DNA of 64,000 nt from Planctomycetota bacterium (GTDB taxonomy: Bacteria; Planctomycetota; UBA11346), in the NCBI GenBank assembly GCA_013816485.1, contig JACDEI010000008.1, forward strand, positions 57,277-121,276. Direction: 5' to 3'. This document shows, one piece after another, positions 29,089 through 38,419 of this stretch (position 1 is the first letter of the stretch; each line of letters opens with the position of its first letter). The notes under the pieces are model-generated. The model saw only the letters and a list, made by a program, of their open reading frames with translations, was not told the DNA's origin and did no database searches. The position numbers were made by a program, and so were the translations under genes.

Positions 29089-29952
29089 TTATTGCGGGGG
29101 TGGTGGCGGCGGCGGCGACAGAGGACCAAACGCGCCAGAGAACGCCGTGTTGATGACCTGATCGCCGGGGCCGGCATTCAAGTCATCGAACAAGGCATCG
29201 CCAAGGGCATCGGCCAGTTCAGCGATCAACGCATCATCCAGCCCGAGCTGATCGAGCAGGTCGTTCAAGAGGTCGAGCGCCAGGTCCGTATTCCATCCAC
29301 CGTCCCCCTGCTGGGCACCGGTCGCCTGCTCCTTGATCGATTTCTTGAGTGAGGCGATCTGCGGGCGGTTGGTCAGCGAGGCGACCTGTTCCAGGCCACC
29401 GCCGTTCGAGGCACCAATGCCCTGACGGCTGTCGATGTCGAAGCGCTGGTGTTTGTTGAGCGCATCCGCCACGTCCCTGCGCAGACCAGCGTTCAACTTG
29501 CCCTGCACCAGGGCCACGTAGTCGGCGTCACGTTTGACGCGCTGGACCACGAACAGCGTACCGGTGACGCGCACATCCAAGGCCGCACCGCGCACGCGCA
29601 CGCCGGCGAAGGAGCCTTTGTCCTGCAGGTCGACCTGCACCGCGCCGGCATCCAGGTCGATCACCAGTTCGCGGGTGTCGGCAACCTGCTCCACTACCAT
29701 GGTCAACCCCGCGCCCGGGCTGAGTGTCAGGCTGCCGGCGAGCGGCGCAGTGAACACGATTTTTGCCGGCTGGCTGGTGGTCGCAGCCACCCGTTGTCCG
29801 ATGGCGATGTCACTGCCCGGCTTGGCTGCCGCAGCGGCGACGGTGCCCTCGCCGAGCGTCCAGGTGGCCAGCGGCGGAGCCTGGTCGGCAGCAGCAGCCG
29901 ATGACAACCCCAGGGCGAGAAGGCCGAAGAACACGATGAGGATGGTACGCAT
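29089..29952 (-). CDS. Secreted FecR-domain protein
   Basis: 287 residues with a signal peptide (MRTILIVFFGLLALGLSSAAAA) and a FecR-like beta domain (WTLGEGTVAAAAAKPGSDI to about residue 150, including VRVRGAALDVRVTGTLFVVQ). A low-complexity Asp/Leu-rich stretch (LALDLLNDLLDQLGLDDALI) follows and the C-terminus is oligo-proline (PPPPPPP). Unlike the anti-sigma paralogues it has no cytoplasmic part, so it acts outside the inner membrane. The start lies 22 nt after the stop of the beta-barrel gene and has an AAGGA site, so it is the last gene of the kinase operon. Confidence 0.75.
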   Translation of the reverse strand: MRTILIVFFGLLALGLSSAAAADQAPPLATWTLGEGTVAAAAAKPGSDIAIGQRVAATTSQPAKIVFTAPLAGSLTLSPGAGLTMVVEQVADTRELVIDLDAGAVQVDLQDKGSFAGVRVRGAALDVRVTGTLFVVQRVKRDADYVALVQGKLNAGLRRDVADALNKHQRFDIDSRQGIGASNGGGLEQVASLTNRPQIASLKKSIKEQATGAQQGDGGWNTDLALDLLNDLLDQLGLDDALIAELADALGDALFDDLNAGPGDQVINTAFSGAFGPLSPPPPPPPQ

Positions 29953-29974
29953 GGGAGTGGTTCCTTACTATTCG

Positions 29975-31087
29975 TTACCAGTCGGCGATGAGACGGACGC
30001 CGACCTGGACACGGTCGTAGTCGCGAGCATCGCGGGTGGATTCACGGAGGGAATAGGTGATGAACGGGCCCGCAGCGAACCATGAGCCGAACCAGCGGTC
30101 GACCGACGCGCCGATCTGCCAGTTGGTCTGATCCTCGGCAGATTCGCCGGTGATCCCCTCGTCGTAGGAACGCAGTTCCAGCGCGGTCTGGGCGCTGATG
30201 TCCCACACGCCGGACTCCTGGTCGCCGAGCCGGTAGAGGATGCCGATCCCAGGTTTGAACATGGTGTAGGACTCGACGTCGGCCTCGGCGCTGTAGAAAC
30301 CGCCTTGCAGGGTGAACTCGACCCGCCGGCGTGCATTGCCCGCTTCCGGCATCCACCAGTGACGCCACAGCAGGTCGCTGAACACCCCCGAGGCCGCGTC
30401 GTTGTCGTCGTAACTGACATCGTAGGCGTCGAAGGACAACGAATCAAAATGCGCCCGTCCGGGGCTCAAGCGCGTGACCGTCAGCGTGCCACGCAGAATG
30501 GTCGCGATCCCCTCGCCGTCGATCCACTGGCGGTTGACGCCGATGACCATGCCGGGGTCGATGCCACCAAGGCGCAGCAGACCGAACGCCGCCGCCCCGA
30601 TGCGACCAAGATCAGCGCTGCTCTCATCCGGGTAATAATTGTAACGTGCCTCGCCGATGAAATTGAGCTGACCCTGCTGATTGCGGATGGCGCGCCAAGT
30701 GCCGCGCAGCTCACTCCCCAGGGCGAAACCCTCGGTATCGGTGGACGTGGCGGTGGTGGTGTCTTCACGCAGGACGTTGGTGTCGTAACCCGCGTCGACT
30801 TCGAGCCGCAACGAGACCGCCTTGGCGCGGCCCTGCGCCGCCGCGCGACCGGCAGCGGCAGCCACGCGATCGCCACGCGCTGGAGCTGGCGGAGTGGGTG
30901 CGGACGCTGGCGCGTCCACCGTCGACGGCGCTGGTGGTGCCGGTGCAGTTGGGTCGGTGGTGGGTGGTGGTGGTGGCACCGGTACCGTCGGATCGGTGGT
31001 GGGCGGCGGTGGCGGGACGGGTTGGTCCTCGGCCACGACGGCACAGCAGAAGGCGAAAACCAGCGGGAGGGCGAGGTGTTTGTTCAC
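29975..31087 (-). CDS. Outer-membrane beta-barrel protein
   Basis: 370 residues: signal peptide (VNKHLALPLVFAFCCAVVA), a Pro/Thr/Val-rich linker of about 50 residues made of repeats such as TDPTVPVPPPPPT, then a barrel from about residue 95 with alternating strands (LRLEVDAGYDTNVLRED, GEARYNYYPDESSADLG) that ends in Trp (VRLIADW), the usual signal for outer-membrane insertion. The GTG start at 31087 overlaps the kinase stop by 4 nt (GTGA). The Pro-rich linker could span the periplasm or contact peptidoglycan. The family is not certain. Confidence 0.75.
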   Translation of the reverse strand: MNKHLALPLVFAFCCAVVAEDQPVPPPPPTTDPTVPVPPPPPTTDPTAPAPPAPSTVDAPASAPTPPAPARGDRVAAAAGRAAAQGRAKAVSLRLEVDAGYDTNVLREDTTTATSTDTEGFALGSELRGTWRAIRNQQGQLNFIGEARYNYYPDESSADLGRIGAAAFGLLRLGGIDPGMVIGVNRQWIDGEGIATILRGTLTVTRLSPGRAHFDSLSFDAYDVSYDDNDAASGVFSDLLWRHWWMPEAGNARRRVEFTLQGGFYSAEADVESYTMFKPGIGILYRLGDQESGVWDISAQTALELRSYDEGITGESAEDQTNWQIGASVDRWFGSWFAAGPFITYSLRESTRDARDYDRVQVGVRLIADW

Positions 31088-34000
31088 GGGAGTTCTACCA
31101 GGATGCGGAAGCCGATGGTGGCGTTGGTGAAGAAGGGTTGGGCGCTGGAAACAGCGGTGGTGCGGAATTCGTCCGGGCGATCTGCTGCCCACGCACCACC
31201 GACGACTTCAGCGCCGTGCGTCTTGGTGCGATCGGCGACCCATTCGCGCAGGTTGCCGGCAAGATCAAGATGACCGAACGGTCCGGTATCAGCAAGCACG
31301 GAACCCGAGGGCTCGGGCTGTTCGCGTTTGCGGCCATCCGCCGCCCAAACTCCTACGGTGAAACCTTGATCGAAGACTTCTCCCCAGGGATACGGACGAC
31401 GAGTGTCTCCACCGTGCGCCGCGCTCTGCCATTCCAGGCGCGTTGGCAAACGGACTTTGAAGCCGCTCTTCTTGGACAGCCAGGCGCAGTACTCCTCGGC
31501 GTCGTCACGACTGACGCCCGAGATTGGCAGCGCCGCAACGCTGGCGGGCATGGTCAAACGTGCGAGTACCAACCCATCCGTATCGCTCGCTTCGGCCTGC
31601 CACACGCTGTGGCCGGGATCACGCGGCACCAAGCGCAGCAGCGTGACGTCCTCGGCACCGCCGGCGTGGAACTCCTTCCACGAGGCCACCGTCCGTGCCC
31701 ACACCGCCGGATCGCGCAGGAAGCGTTCATAGTCTTTCGCTGAGACTTCGCGTTCGCCGAGCAGGAAACCCGGACGTCCATCCAGCGGCGGCACGTATCG
31801 CAGCGCGGTGCCGGCGATCGCCGGGAGTTTCGCCGGCCACGTCAACGCGACCGGCGAGGTCGCGTCGACCACCAAGCTGATCATCACCTCGCCGCTGGTG
31901 AGCCGGTAACGCCCACCTTTGAGCGTCAACGGTTCGGTCGGCAACGTCACCTCGCTCTCTTTGCCGACCACGTCCAAACGCAGATCGGGACCGGCATCGA
32001 TCTCGGCGACGCGGATGCGGGTGCCAGCCGGTCCCGCGATAGTCAGGCGGGCGAAATCCTTCAGCAGGCTGGCGTAGCGGCCATCGTCATAGCGCGTCAG
32101 CAGATTGGCGAAGGCCGCGACGTTGGCCACATCACGCCGACGACGCGCATCGGTCAGCCGCGCCTGATAGAGATCGGCGAGGATGGTCTTGGCCTGATCG
32201 ATCAGCGGATTACCGGGATCCTCCGCGAGGAAGCCCAGCACGTTCTGCGCCGCCGCTTCGGTCAACGACCACGCCTCCGACACCACCGTCACCGCCGCCT
32301 GGGCTTGGCGGTGTGCTTGCCACAGCGCAGCCTTCTTGTTGATCGGTTCACCGGCCAAGCGCACGGTCAGCACCTCGACCTCGCTCGACGAAGCGGCTTG
32401 CGCGCGATAGCCCTCTTGAAGCCGTGCGAGATGGCCACGGGCTTCGGTCAACGCCGCGGCGGCCTTGGTGCGGATCTCGGTTTGTCGCGCCAGCGCCGTC
32501 GCCTGACGTTCGGATTCCGCGATGCGTTGGCGGAGTTTCTCCGTCGGCGGATGCCCAGGGACCAGGCCCCATGCCTGCGCGGCGGCCTCACGCGCAGCGA
32601 TCAGATCGCCGCTGACGAGCGCCGCCTCGGCCTTGGCGGTCAGGGTCTCGGCCTGCGCCTGACGTTTCGCGGCATCTTGCGCCGTCAGTACGCGATTCTC
32701 CTCGCTCAGGATCCCATCCCGCAGCGTGAGCAGATCCTCACGATTGGGGATGAATCCCAGGGCCTGGGCGACGGCCTCCTTGGCGGCGGGAAACTGTTGG
32801 GCCGCAAGCGCAGTACGCGCCTTGGCCGCTGCCGCCTCGCCCTTGCCGAGATCATCCTTGGCCTTGCGCGCGGACTCCGCGGCTTGGCGCAGCAATGCGA
32901 CCTTGCGCACCTGCGCCTGCGTGCCATCGACCGGCACCACCGACTCGGCTTTGGCGAAGAAGTCTTCGGCCTGACGCAGCAGACCATCGATCTGCGGATC
33001 GGCACGCTCAAGCGCTTCGGCCTTCACCAACAACAGATCGCCAGCAGCGCGGTCCTTGCCGGCTTGCAGGCGTGCCTGCTGCAACTGCTCGTTACCGCGT
33101 TGAGCCGCCACCTGCTTGAGCAGAGCGGTGAGGTCCTCGTCGCCCGGCACCAGTTTGAGCGCCGCATCGAGGGTGCGTTCCGCATCCTCCAGCTTGCTGC
33201 CGGCGATCAGCGTGCGCGCCTCCTGGACCATGGCCTTGGCTTTCTGCGCCGCCGCCTCGTGCTGGTTGCGCGCCTGTTCCTCACGTTTGGCGTTGTCGAG
33301 GGCGATACCCACGAGGGTGGTCAAATCGCTGATCTCACGGTTGGCAGGATCCTTGGTCGCGGCGCTGGCCAGGGTCAGTTGCGCACGCCCCAGGGTCGTT
33401 GCGTCCAGCGCCACCCGCACGCTGTCGTAATCCTGTTTCGCCTGGGCGAACAGCCGACGTGCTTCCGCGCGGTCGGCCTGTTGGCCGATCACCATCGTGG
33501 CGCTGACCGCACCGACGACCAACACCACGCCGGCAGCAGCGACCTGCACTTGCCGACGGTGCGCGGCATACCACAGACCGACCCGTTCGATGAAATTGCG
33601 CCGACGCGCGACCACCGCCTGGCCGGCGAGGTAACGCCGGATGTCGGCCGAGAAGTCATCGCAGCTCTGGTAACGATCAGTCCGTTCACGCGCCATCGCG
33701 CGATGGACGATGGCGACCAGATCCTGGCTCAGGTGCGGAGCGACACCATTGAGCCGGTTCCACGCACCGTTGGCGATGCGCGCGATCAAGTCCGCCATGT
33801 TACCGGAATCGAGGCAACGCCGCAGCGCCAGCAGTTCGTAGAGCGTCGCACCGAGCGCGTAGATGTCGGAACGCGCGTCGATCTCGCTGAGGTTGCCCAG
33901 CGCCTGCTCCGGCGGCATGTAGTAGAGCGTGCCCATCGCCGAACCGTCCATGGTTGCCGAGGGGCTGTGCTGATCACGCAACGATGCGACCTGACGCACC

Positions 34001-35106
34001 AGTTCGCTCTTCGGATCAGCCGTGCCCATGACCTTGGCGATGCCCCAGTCGACCACCAGGACCTCGCCGTGGGTACCGAGCATGACGTTGTCGGGCTTGA
34101 GATCACGGTGCACCACGCCACGGCTGTGCGCGAAGCCGACGCCATCGAGGACTTTGAGGAAGGCGTGGAGCTTCTCCTCGACACTCCATTTCGCCGCCGC
34201 GGCCGCGCTCTCGGCATCGGGAGCGATCAACGCCCCCTCCTTGTCTTTGAGTATGCCGGCCTGCTGCTGGAGCAGTTTCACCACGCGACCGAGCGACATG
34301 CCCTCGATCAGCTTCATGGTGAAATACAGCGTGCCGTCCTCCATCACGCCGAGATCGTGGATCGGCACGATGTTCGGATGTTCGAGCTGGGCAGTGACCT
34401 GCGCTTCGGCCAGGAAACGTTCGGTCGCTTCCGGGCTGCTGGTGTAGCGGCTAAGGATGACCTTCATCGCCGCCGGGCGGCGGAAATCATGGTCGTTGAT
34501 GTGCAGCACCGCGCCCATGCCACCGGCGGCGAGCGGACGTTCGATGGCGTAACGTCCTTCGGTGCCCTGTGCCTCGATCAGCTTGGTGATGCCGGGCGGC
34601 AGATCACCTTTGCCGATACGCGCGGTCGCCATGTCGGACAACACCGAACTGCGCGACAGTTGCAGCTTCTGATCGAGCTGCTGCGCCTCGGCCGGCAGAT
34701 TGAGATTGATGCGCGTACGACCGGTGCGAGTGAACGAGCGTGACATGCCGCTCTGGCTGAGCGCGGTGCTCGACATTGGCGTCTGTGAGCCCAGCGCATC
34801 GGTGCCCGGCTTGGATCCCGCCGTCGGTTCGGAGTGGCCTGACGATGGGGTGCCAGGCACCGAATCTGCGAGCAGCGTCGCCTCGCGACCGAGTTCCGGC
34901 GCGGGCGTGGTCGGTACGGTGTCGGCATCAGGCTGCTGGCGGTTGAATTCAGCCTTCACCGTCTCGTCGAGATTGACTGCGGATCCTGATGCCGGACGCG
35001 CGGCCGGGATCGTCGCCGCGTCGTTCCAACCTTTGGCTGGTACGGTGGCGTTGGCATCCTCCGCATCGGACGGACGCGGCTTGCGCTTGTCAGCCGGCGT
35101 GGTCAT
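31084..35106 (-). CDS. Membrane Ser/Thr protein kinase fused to a formylglycine-generating-enzyme-like (SUMF) domain
   Basis: 1340 residues. An N-terminal disordered segment (1-175) precedes a Hanks-type kinase with the Lys of AAMKVILSRY, VVHRDLKPDNVMLG (about residue 330) and a DWG magnesium loop in place of DFG, then GTLYYMPPEQALG. One transmembrane helix lies near 500-520 (VAAAGVVLVVGAVSATMVIG). A long Ala/Lys/Glu-rich helical region (about 540-1000) follows, then the SUMF/FGE-type domain with RYVPPLDGRPGFLLGEREVS, VRLPTRLEWQSAAHGG, YPWGEVF, HLDLAGNLREWV and a final GFRILVEL. The architecture suggests extracytoplasmic sensing by the SUMF domain. It overlaps both neighbours by 4 nt. Confidence 0.88.
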   Translation of the reverse strand: MTTPADKRKPRPSDAEDANATVPAKGWNDAATIPAARPASGSAVNLDETVKAEFNRQQPDADTVPTTPAPELGREATLLADSVPGTPSSGHSEPTAGSKPGTDALGSQTPMSSTALSQSGMSRSFTRTGRTRINLNLPAEAQQLDQKLQLSRSSVLSDMATARIGKGDLPPGITKLIEAQGTEGRYAIERPLAAGGMGAVLHINDHDFRRPAAMKVILSRYTSSPEATERFLAEAQVTAQLEHPNIVPIHDLGVMEDGTLYFTMKLIEGMSLGRVVKLLQQQAGILKDKEGALIAPDAESAAAAAKWSVEEKLHAFLKVLDGVGFAHSRGVVHRDLKPDNVMLGTHGEVLVVDWGIAKVMGTADPKSELVRQVASLRDQHSPSATMDGSAMGTLYYMPPEQALGNLSEIDARSDIYALGATLYELLALRRCLDSGNMADLIARIANGAWNRLNGVAPHLSQDLVAIVHRAMARERTDRYQSCDDFSADIRRYLAGQAVVARRRNFIERVGLWYAAHRRQVQVAAAGVVLVVGAVSATMVIGQQADRAEARRLFAQAKQDYDSVRVALDATTLGRAQLTLASAATKDPANREISDLTTLVGIALDNAKREEQARNQHEAAAQKAKAMVQEARTLIAGSKLEDAERTLDAALKLVPGDEDLTALLKQVAAQRGNEQLQQARLQAGKDRAAGDLLLVKAEALERADPQIDGLLRQAEDFFAKAESVVPVDGTQAQVRKVALLRQAAESARKAKDDLGKGEAAAAKARTALAAQQFPAAKEAVAQALGFIPNREDLLTLRDGILSEENRVLTAQDAAKRQAQAETLTAKAEAALVSGDLIAAREAAAQAWGLVPGHPPTEKLRQRIAESERQATALARQTEIRTKAAAALTEARGHLARLQEGYRAQAASSSEVEVLTVRLAGEPINKKAALWQAHRQAQAAVTVVSEAWSLTEAAAQNVLGFLAEDPGNPLIDQAKTILADLYQARLTDARRRRDVANVAAFANLLTRYDDGRYASLLKDFARLTIAGPAGTRIRVAEIDAGPDLRLDVVGKESEVTLPTEPLTLKGGRYRLTSGEVMISLVVDATSPVALTWPAKLPAIAGTALRYVPPLDGRPGFLLGEREVSAKDYERFLRDPAVWARTVASWKEFHAGGAEDVTLLRLVPRDPGHSVWQAEASDTDGLVLARLTMPASVAALPISGVSRDDAEEYCAWLSKKSGFKVRLPTRLEWQSAAHGGDTRRPYPWGEVFDQGFTVGVWAADGRKREQPEPSGSVLADTGPFGHLDLAGNLREWVADRTKTHGAEVVGGAWAADRPDEFRTTAVSSAQPFFTNATIGFRILVELP

Positions 35107-37202
35107 CGGCGGGCCACAAGGAACCGCAGTCCAAAGAGGAACATCAGCATGCTGAAAAGACTGATGCCGGAGCCCGAACCGCAACCACCGCCACCCGCTG
35201 AACCCGCCGTACTGGACGAGCCATTCGCACGATCGTCCGGCGGCGCGGGCGGAGCGCCACGGTCACGCAGCGCCGGTGCTCCAGGAGCCGACGGTGCCGC
35301 CGCCACGCTCCTGATCGTCACCGGACGGTTCGTGCCGCCGGAAAGCGCCTGCTGATCGACCACCCGCACACTCTGATCGACAACGCGGATGGTGATGGAG
35401 TTACTGACGTCGTTGTTCTTGAACCAGTAGCCTTCACCGCTGCGCAGGGTGTCGACCTGCACGTAGCGCGAGCCGTTCCAGTGCCAGGGGCGGGAGGTGC
35501 TGACATCGTTGGAACCAGGGGCGCCCATCAGATCCATCAGCGTGTAGGGCTTGGTGGATTCGCTGATGATCTGATCATTGTGGATGATCTCGAACGACGA
35601 CGGCCAGGTGTACGCGGTCTGGATGTTCCCCGGCGAGACCTCGATCGGCGGCAGGCCGGCGAAGGTCCAGCCGGACGAGGTCCCTGGATTGAGCTCTGGA
35701 TCGGCACCATTAATCACCACGAACTCGAATGGCGCGCTGGTCGGTGAACCATTGAGGTCGTAGTTCAACGGCACCCGGGTGGCGATGAAGATGCCGGTGG
35801 TGACCTGCACCCCGCCGGTCACGAAGCCAGTGCGTTCGCTTTGCGGCAGCTCGATGTAACGCCCCTGATAGCTGTCCCAGGCAAAGGCGCGGGTGATCAG
35901 GGATGAGCGCCCGCTAAGCGCGTTGAGCACGCTGGTGATGCCTTCCGGCGTACAGGGATTGATCGCGGTATAGATGGTGCGCGTGAGCGTCGACAGCGGC
36001 AGATCGCTACCGGTCGGCAGCCTGATTATCGGTGGTTCGATATCGACCAGGACCTGGGAGATCTGGGTCGTCGCTCCCGTGGCGCTTAGTTGGATCACTC
36101 CGTCTTGGGTGTATCCGAGCGGGATGGCGATCTCGATATCGACGTCAGCGGTCGCACCCGCGGGAACGGTGATCGGCGCGAGCACATAGGATTCGACCCA
36201 GCCCTCCGGTACGCTCATGGCCAGCGTGACATCCTGACTGGCGGCGGCGAGATTCTGCACCCGGAAGGTGACGGTGTGCTGCGTGCCGTTCTCGCTGGTG
36301 AATCCCGGCGGAGCGAAGACCTGGAGAAATCCCGGATCCGTCCAACGCTCGAACAGCGTCACGGTGAAGGTGCCGTTCGGGGCCAAGTCGTAGTAGCCCC
36401 ATTCTACCGCCATGCCGTTGTTGGCGTACTCGCTCTGCGACCAGGCGATCTTGTCGACGTTGACTGCGGAGGGGAAATTGCTCGGCGACACCATCGCCGC
36501 ATTGACGCTAGTATAGAAACCTTCGATGAACTTGGCGAAATCCGTGCCGCTGGCGGCCTGCATGCCCATCGTCCCGGATTCGTTCGGCGTGGAATTGACA
36601 CAGTAGAGCATCTTCGTCGCCGCATCGTAGTATCCGCGCGCATCGTTGAAGATGCCGAGCTGGGTGTCACCGCCATAACGCAGAGCGACGTTGGTGTAGG
36701 TTGCCTTACCCAGGTTGGTCACCGTCCACTCGTGGCGCACGTGCTGCTCACCATTAACATAGGTCAGCTTGTGAACGATCTGGAGGTTGCCGGAATCGCT
36801 CGTCACGGTGGCGATGATGCTGTGCGCCAAGTCGTCGGGATCGCGCACGATGCTCACGGCGGTGAAGTTAAACGCATCTCTGCGATGATCGCCGCACACC
36901 TCGGTTGTCCCGCCCTTGGTGATGCGCAGGGTCGGCCGGTAAGTGGTGGCGTACTGGGGATAAAATCCGGTGGCCTCGATGCCCGGGTCCTGGCGGTAGA
37001 CCCACACGCGCAGGAACTCATCCGTCCAGACCCGCAACGGGGTCCCCTGGATATCCAAGCCGTTCGAGGCGTTCTCGGGTGCCACCGAGCCATCCTCCAG
37101 GGAGTACGTCTGCGCCCATGGGCAGCAGCACACCATGGCCACCAACAGCACCATGAGCGACCGAAGTCCTGCACGATTGGTTTTTGCGAACGAATGGATC
37201 AT
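35103..37202 (-). CDS. Secreted beta-rich protein with C-terminal Cys-Gly anchor signal
   Basis: 699 residues: signal peptide (about 1-31, ending PWAQT), an aldose-epimerase/galactose-mutarotase-like beta region (VSIVRDPDDLAHSIIATVTS, VRHEWTVTNLGKATYTNVAL), an NPCBM-like or immunoglobulin-like segment (HTVTFRVQNLAAASQDVTLA), a third beta domain, a Pro/Ala-rich spacer and the tail GGGGCGSGSG, hydrophobic segment, VARR. The tail matches the plan of the adhesin tail at 26298. ATG 37202 has an AGGAA site. It heads the kinase operon, overlapping it by ATGA. I cannot name its substrate. Confidence 0.7.
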   Translation of the reverse strand: MIHSFAKTNRAGLRSLMVLLVAMVCCCPWAQTYSLEDGSVAPENASNGLDIQGTPLRVWTDEFLRVWVYRQDPGIEATGFYPQYATTYRPTLRITKGGTTEVCGDHRRDAFNFTAVSIVRDPDDLAHSIIATVTSDSGNLQIVHKLTYVNGEQHVRHEWTVTNLGKATYTNVALRYGGDTQLGIFNDARGYYDAATKMLYCVNSTPNESGTMGMQAASGTDFAKFIEGFYTSVNAAMVSPSNFPSAVNVDKIAWSQSEYANNGMAVEWGYYDLAPNGTFTVTLFERWTDPGFLQVFAPPGFTSENGTQHTVTFRVQNLAAASQDVTLAMSVPEGWVESYVLAPITVPAGATADVDIEIAIPLGYTQDGVIQLSATGATTQISQVLVDIEPPIIRLPTGSDLPLSTLTRTIYTAINPCTPEGITSVLNALSGRSSLITRAFAWDSYQGRYIELPQSERTGFVTGGVQVTTGIFIATRVPLNYDLNGSPTSAPFEFVVINGADPELNPGTSSGWTFAGLPPIEVSPGNIQTAYTWPSSFEIIHNDQIISESTKPYTLMDLMGAPGSNDVSTSRPWHWNGSRYVQVDTLRSGEGYWFKNNDVSNSITIRVVDQSVRVVDQQALSGGTNRPVTIRSVAAAPSAPGAPALRDRGAPPAPPDDRANGSSSTAGSAGGGGCGSGSGISLFSMLMFLFGLRFLVARR

Positions 37203-37527
37203 GGTGGGAATTCCTGGTCAGAGACTTGTGCGATGCCTTCGTGCGCTTCGTGCAGACGGAATCACCTGATGGGTTTCCGTTGGTCACTCCACGGACACAA
37301 CTATGAGCCGAATGGCTCCGACTACGGGGCGCGGACTCTAGCAACGACGGTGAAGGAACAAGCCCAGCCGGGTATACATCGCCAAAGTCAGACAGCCCCC
37401 GCGTCCGCCTCCTCGCCCCAGGCCCAGTGATCGCGCTCGAGCGCTTTGCGGATGGTTCACCGCTGAAGGCTCACATGCAGTAACGCCGGCGATGTCTGCC
37501 GACCATACGCTCGCCATCGACGGCAGC

Positions 37528-37580
37528 GACTTGGCTCCTGGGGATTTGGCTCCTGGGAATGGCGGATTCATGGCGGATTC
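37528..37580. repeat. Short tandem duplications in the gap before the ATP synthase operon
   Basis: The 545-nt gap 37203-37748 has no convincing gene. It contains a 15-bp unit twice (GACTTGGCTCCTGGG then GATTTGGCTCCTGGG, 37528-37557) and an 11-bp unit twice (ATGGCGGATTC, 37559-37580). An AT-rich stretch at about 37615-37645 (CGTTTATGTTATCATTGCTT) is the best place for an ATP synthase promoter, but no clean -35/-10 pair can be assigned. Confidence 0.55.
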
Positions 37581-37748
37581 ATGGGGGCAAGTGTTCCTGG
37601 TGCCATCACATCATCATGCGTTTATGTTATCATTGCTTGAATGATCGATGAAAATCGCGTTGGTCTGCTTGACAGAAAACCGGTCGCCCTATGGTTCGCC
37701 GCGCCTTCGGCACCCCCCATGTCCATCGCTGCCACCTGCACTTTTACC

Positions 37749-38009
37749 ATGACCACCGACGACGATCAGCAGTCCGATCGCCGCCCGGCCAGCCATGGTG
37801 AAAAAGCGCCGGACGGCACCCCTGACCGCGGTGGTTGGCAGCGGGGTTTCGCCAATGCGTGGATGGTGCTCGGGGCCGCCCCCGCTGGCTTGGCGATCGG
37901 CTACGTCATCGATCGGACCTATGACACCTCACCGTGGTGGATGCTCGGCCTTAGTTTGCTGTTCCTCGCCGTGTCGCTTTACCAGTTGGTGAAGGACTCG
38001 TTCAAATGA
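37749..38009 (+). CDS. AtpZ/AtpI-type small membrane protein of the ATP synthase operon
   Basis: 86 residues with a charged N-terminus and two hydrophobic segments (ANAWMVLGAAPAGLAIGYVI and WWMLGLSLLFLAVSLYQLV) separated by DRTYDTS. This is the usual form of AtpZ/AtpI accessory proteins that open F-ATPase operons and may help c-ring assembly or bind Mg/Ca. Starts at 37641 or 37719 are in frame, but the family resemblance begins near ATG 37749; no ribosome binding site decides it. The stop overlaps the next start by ATGA. Confidence 0.75.
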   Translation: MTTDDDQQSDRRPASHGEKAPDGTPDRGGWQRGFANAWMVLGAAPAGLAIGYVIDRTYDTSPWWMLGLSLLFLAVSLYQLVKDSFK

Positions 38010-38419
38010 GCACCGGCACGCGTGCTGAACTGATCCGTTTGGGCGTGACCCTGCTGCCCTCGCTGGCGCTCGTGGTGATCGGTTGCCTGGCCGTCACCGT
38101 CGATCCGTGGTGGCAGGGCTTGGCCATCGGTGGCGGCATCGCCGCTCTGCTGGTCGTGCTGGGCGGACTGATGGTCGCCGCCACCCACGGCAGTGCGCTG
38201 CATGTTGCCGCCTTCGCTGCGCTCGCCTCCTTCGTAGTACGTATCGGCGGCGCCGGTGCGGCGGCACTCGTGATCGACGGCAAAACCTGGTCAATCGGTG
38301 CCATTATCGGATTAGCCGGTGGCCTGCTGGCGGCGCTCGCTCTTGATCTGTGGACGTGGTCCCGCGTCGCGCGCGCGGATGCCACTCTGACCAGCGCAAA
38401 GGAATCGGCTCGTGCCTGA
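38006..38419 (+). CDS. Second small ATP-synthase-operon membrane protein (AtpI/AtpR-like)
   Basis: 137 residues with four predicted membrane helices (PSLALVVIGCLAV, GLAIGGGIAALLVVLGGLMV, SALHVAAFAALASFVVRIGG, GAIIGLAGGLLAALALDLW). The position between AtpZ/AtpI and subunit a matches the subunit I-type protein of other F-ATPase operons, but the sequence is too variable for a firm name. It overlaps its upstream neighbour by 4 nt, and the atpB GTG start lies inside its end by 8 nt. Confidence 0.7.
   Translation: MSTGTRAELIRLGVTLLPSLALVVIGCLAVTVDPWWQGLAIGGGIAALLVVLGGLMVAATHGSALHVAAFAALASFVVRIGGAGAAALVIDGKTWSIGAIIGLAGGLLAALALDLWTWSRVARADATLTSAKESARA

Noticed and set aside
32305..34743. 812-codon plus-strand open frame opposite the kinase gene
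   Set aside because: It is antisense to a gene with unmistakable kinase motifs. Long antisense frames are expected at this GC content, and the translation has no recognisable domain.
37338..37571. 77-codon minus-strand frame before the ATP synthase operon
   Set aside because: It covers short tandem repeats, has no ribosome binding site and no recognisable sequence.
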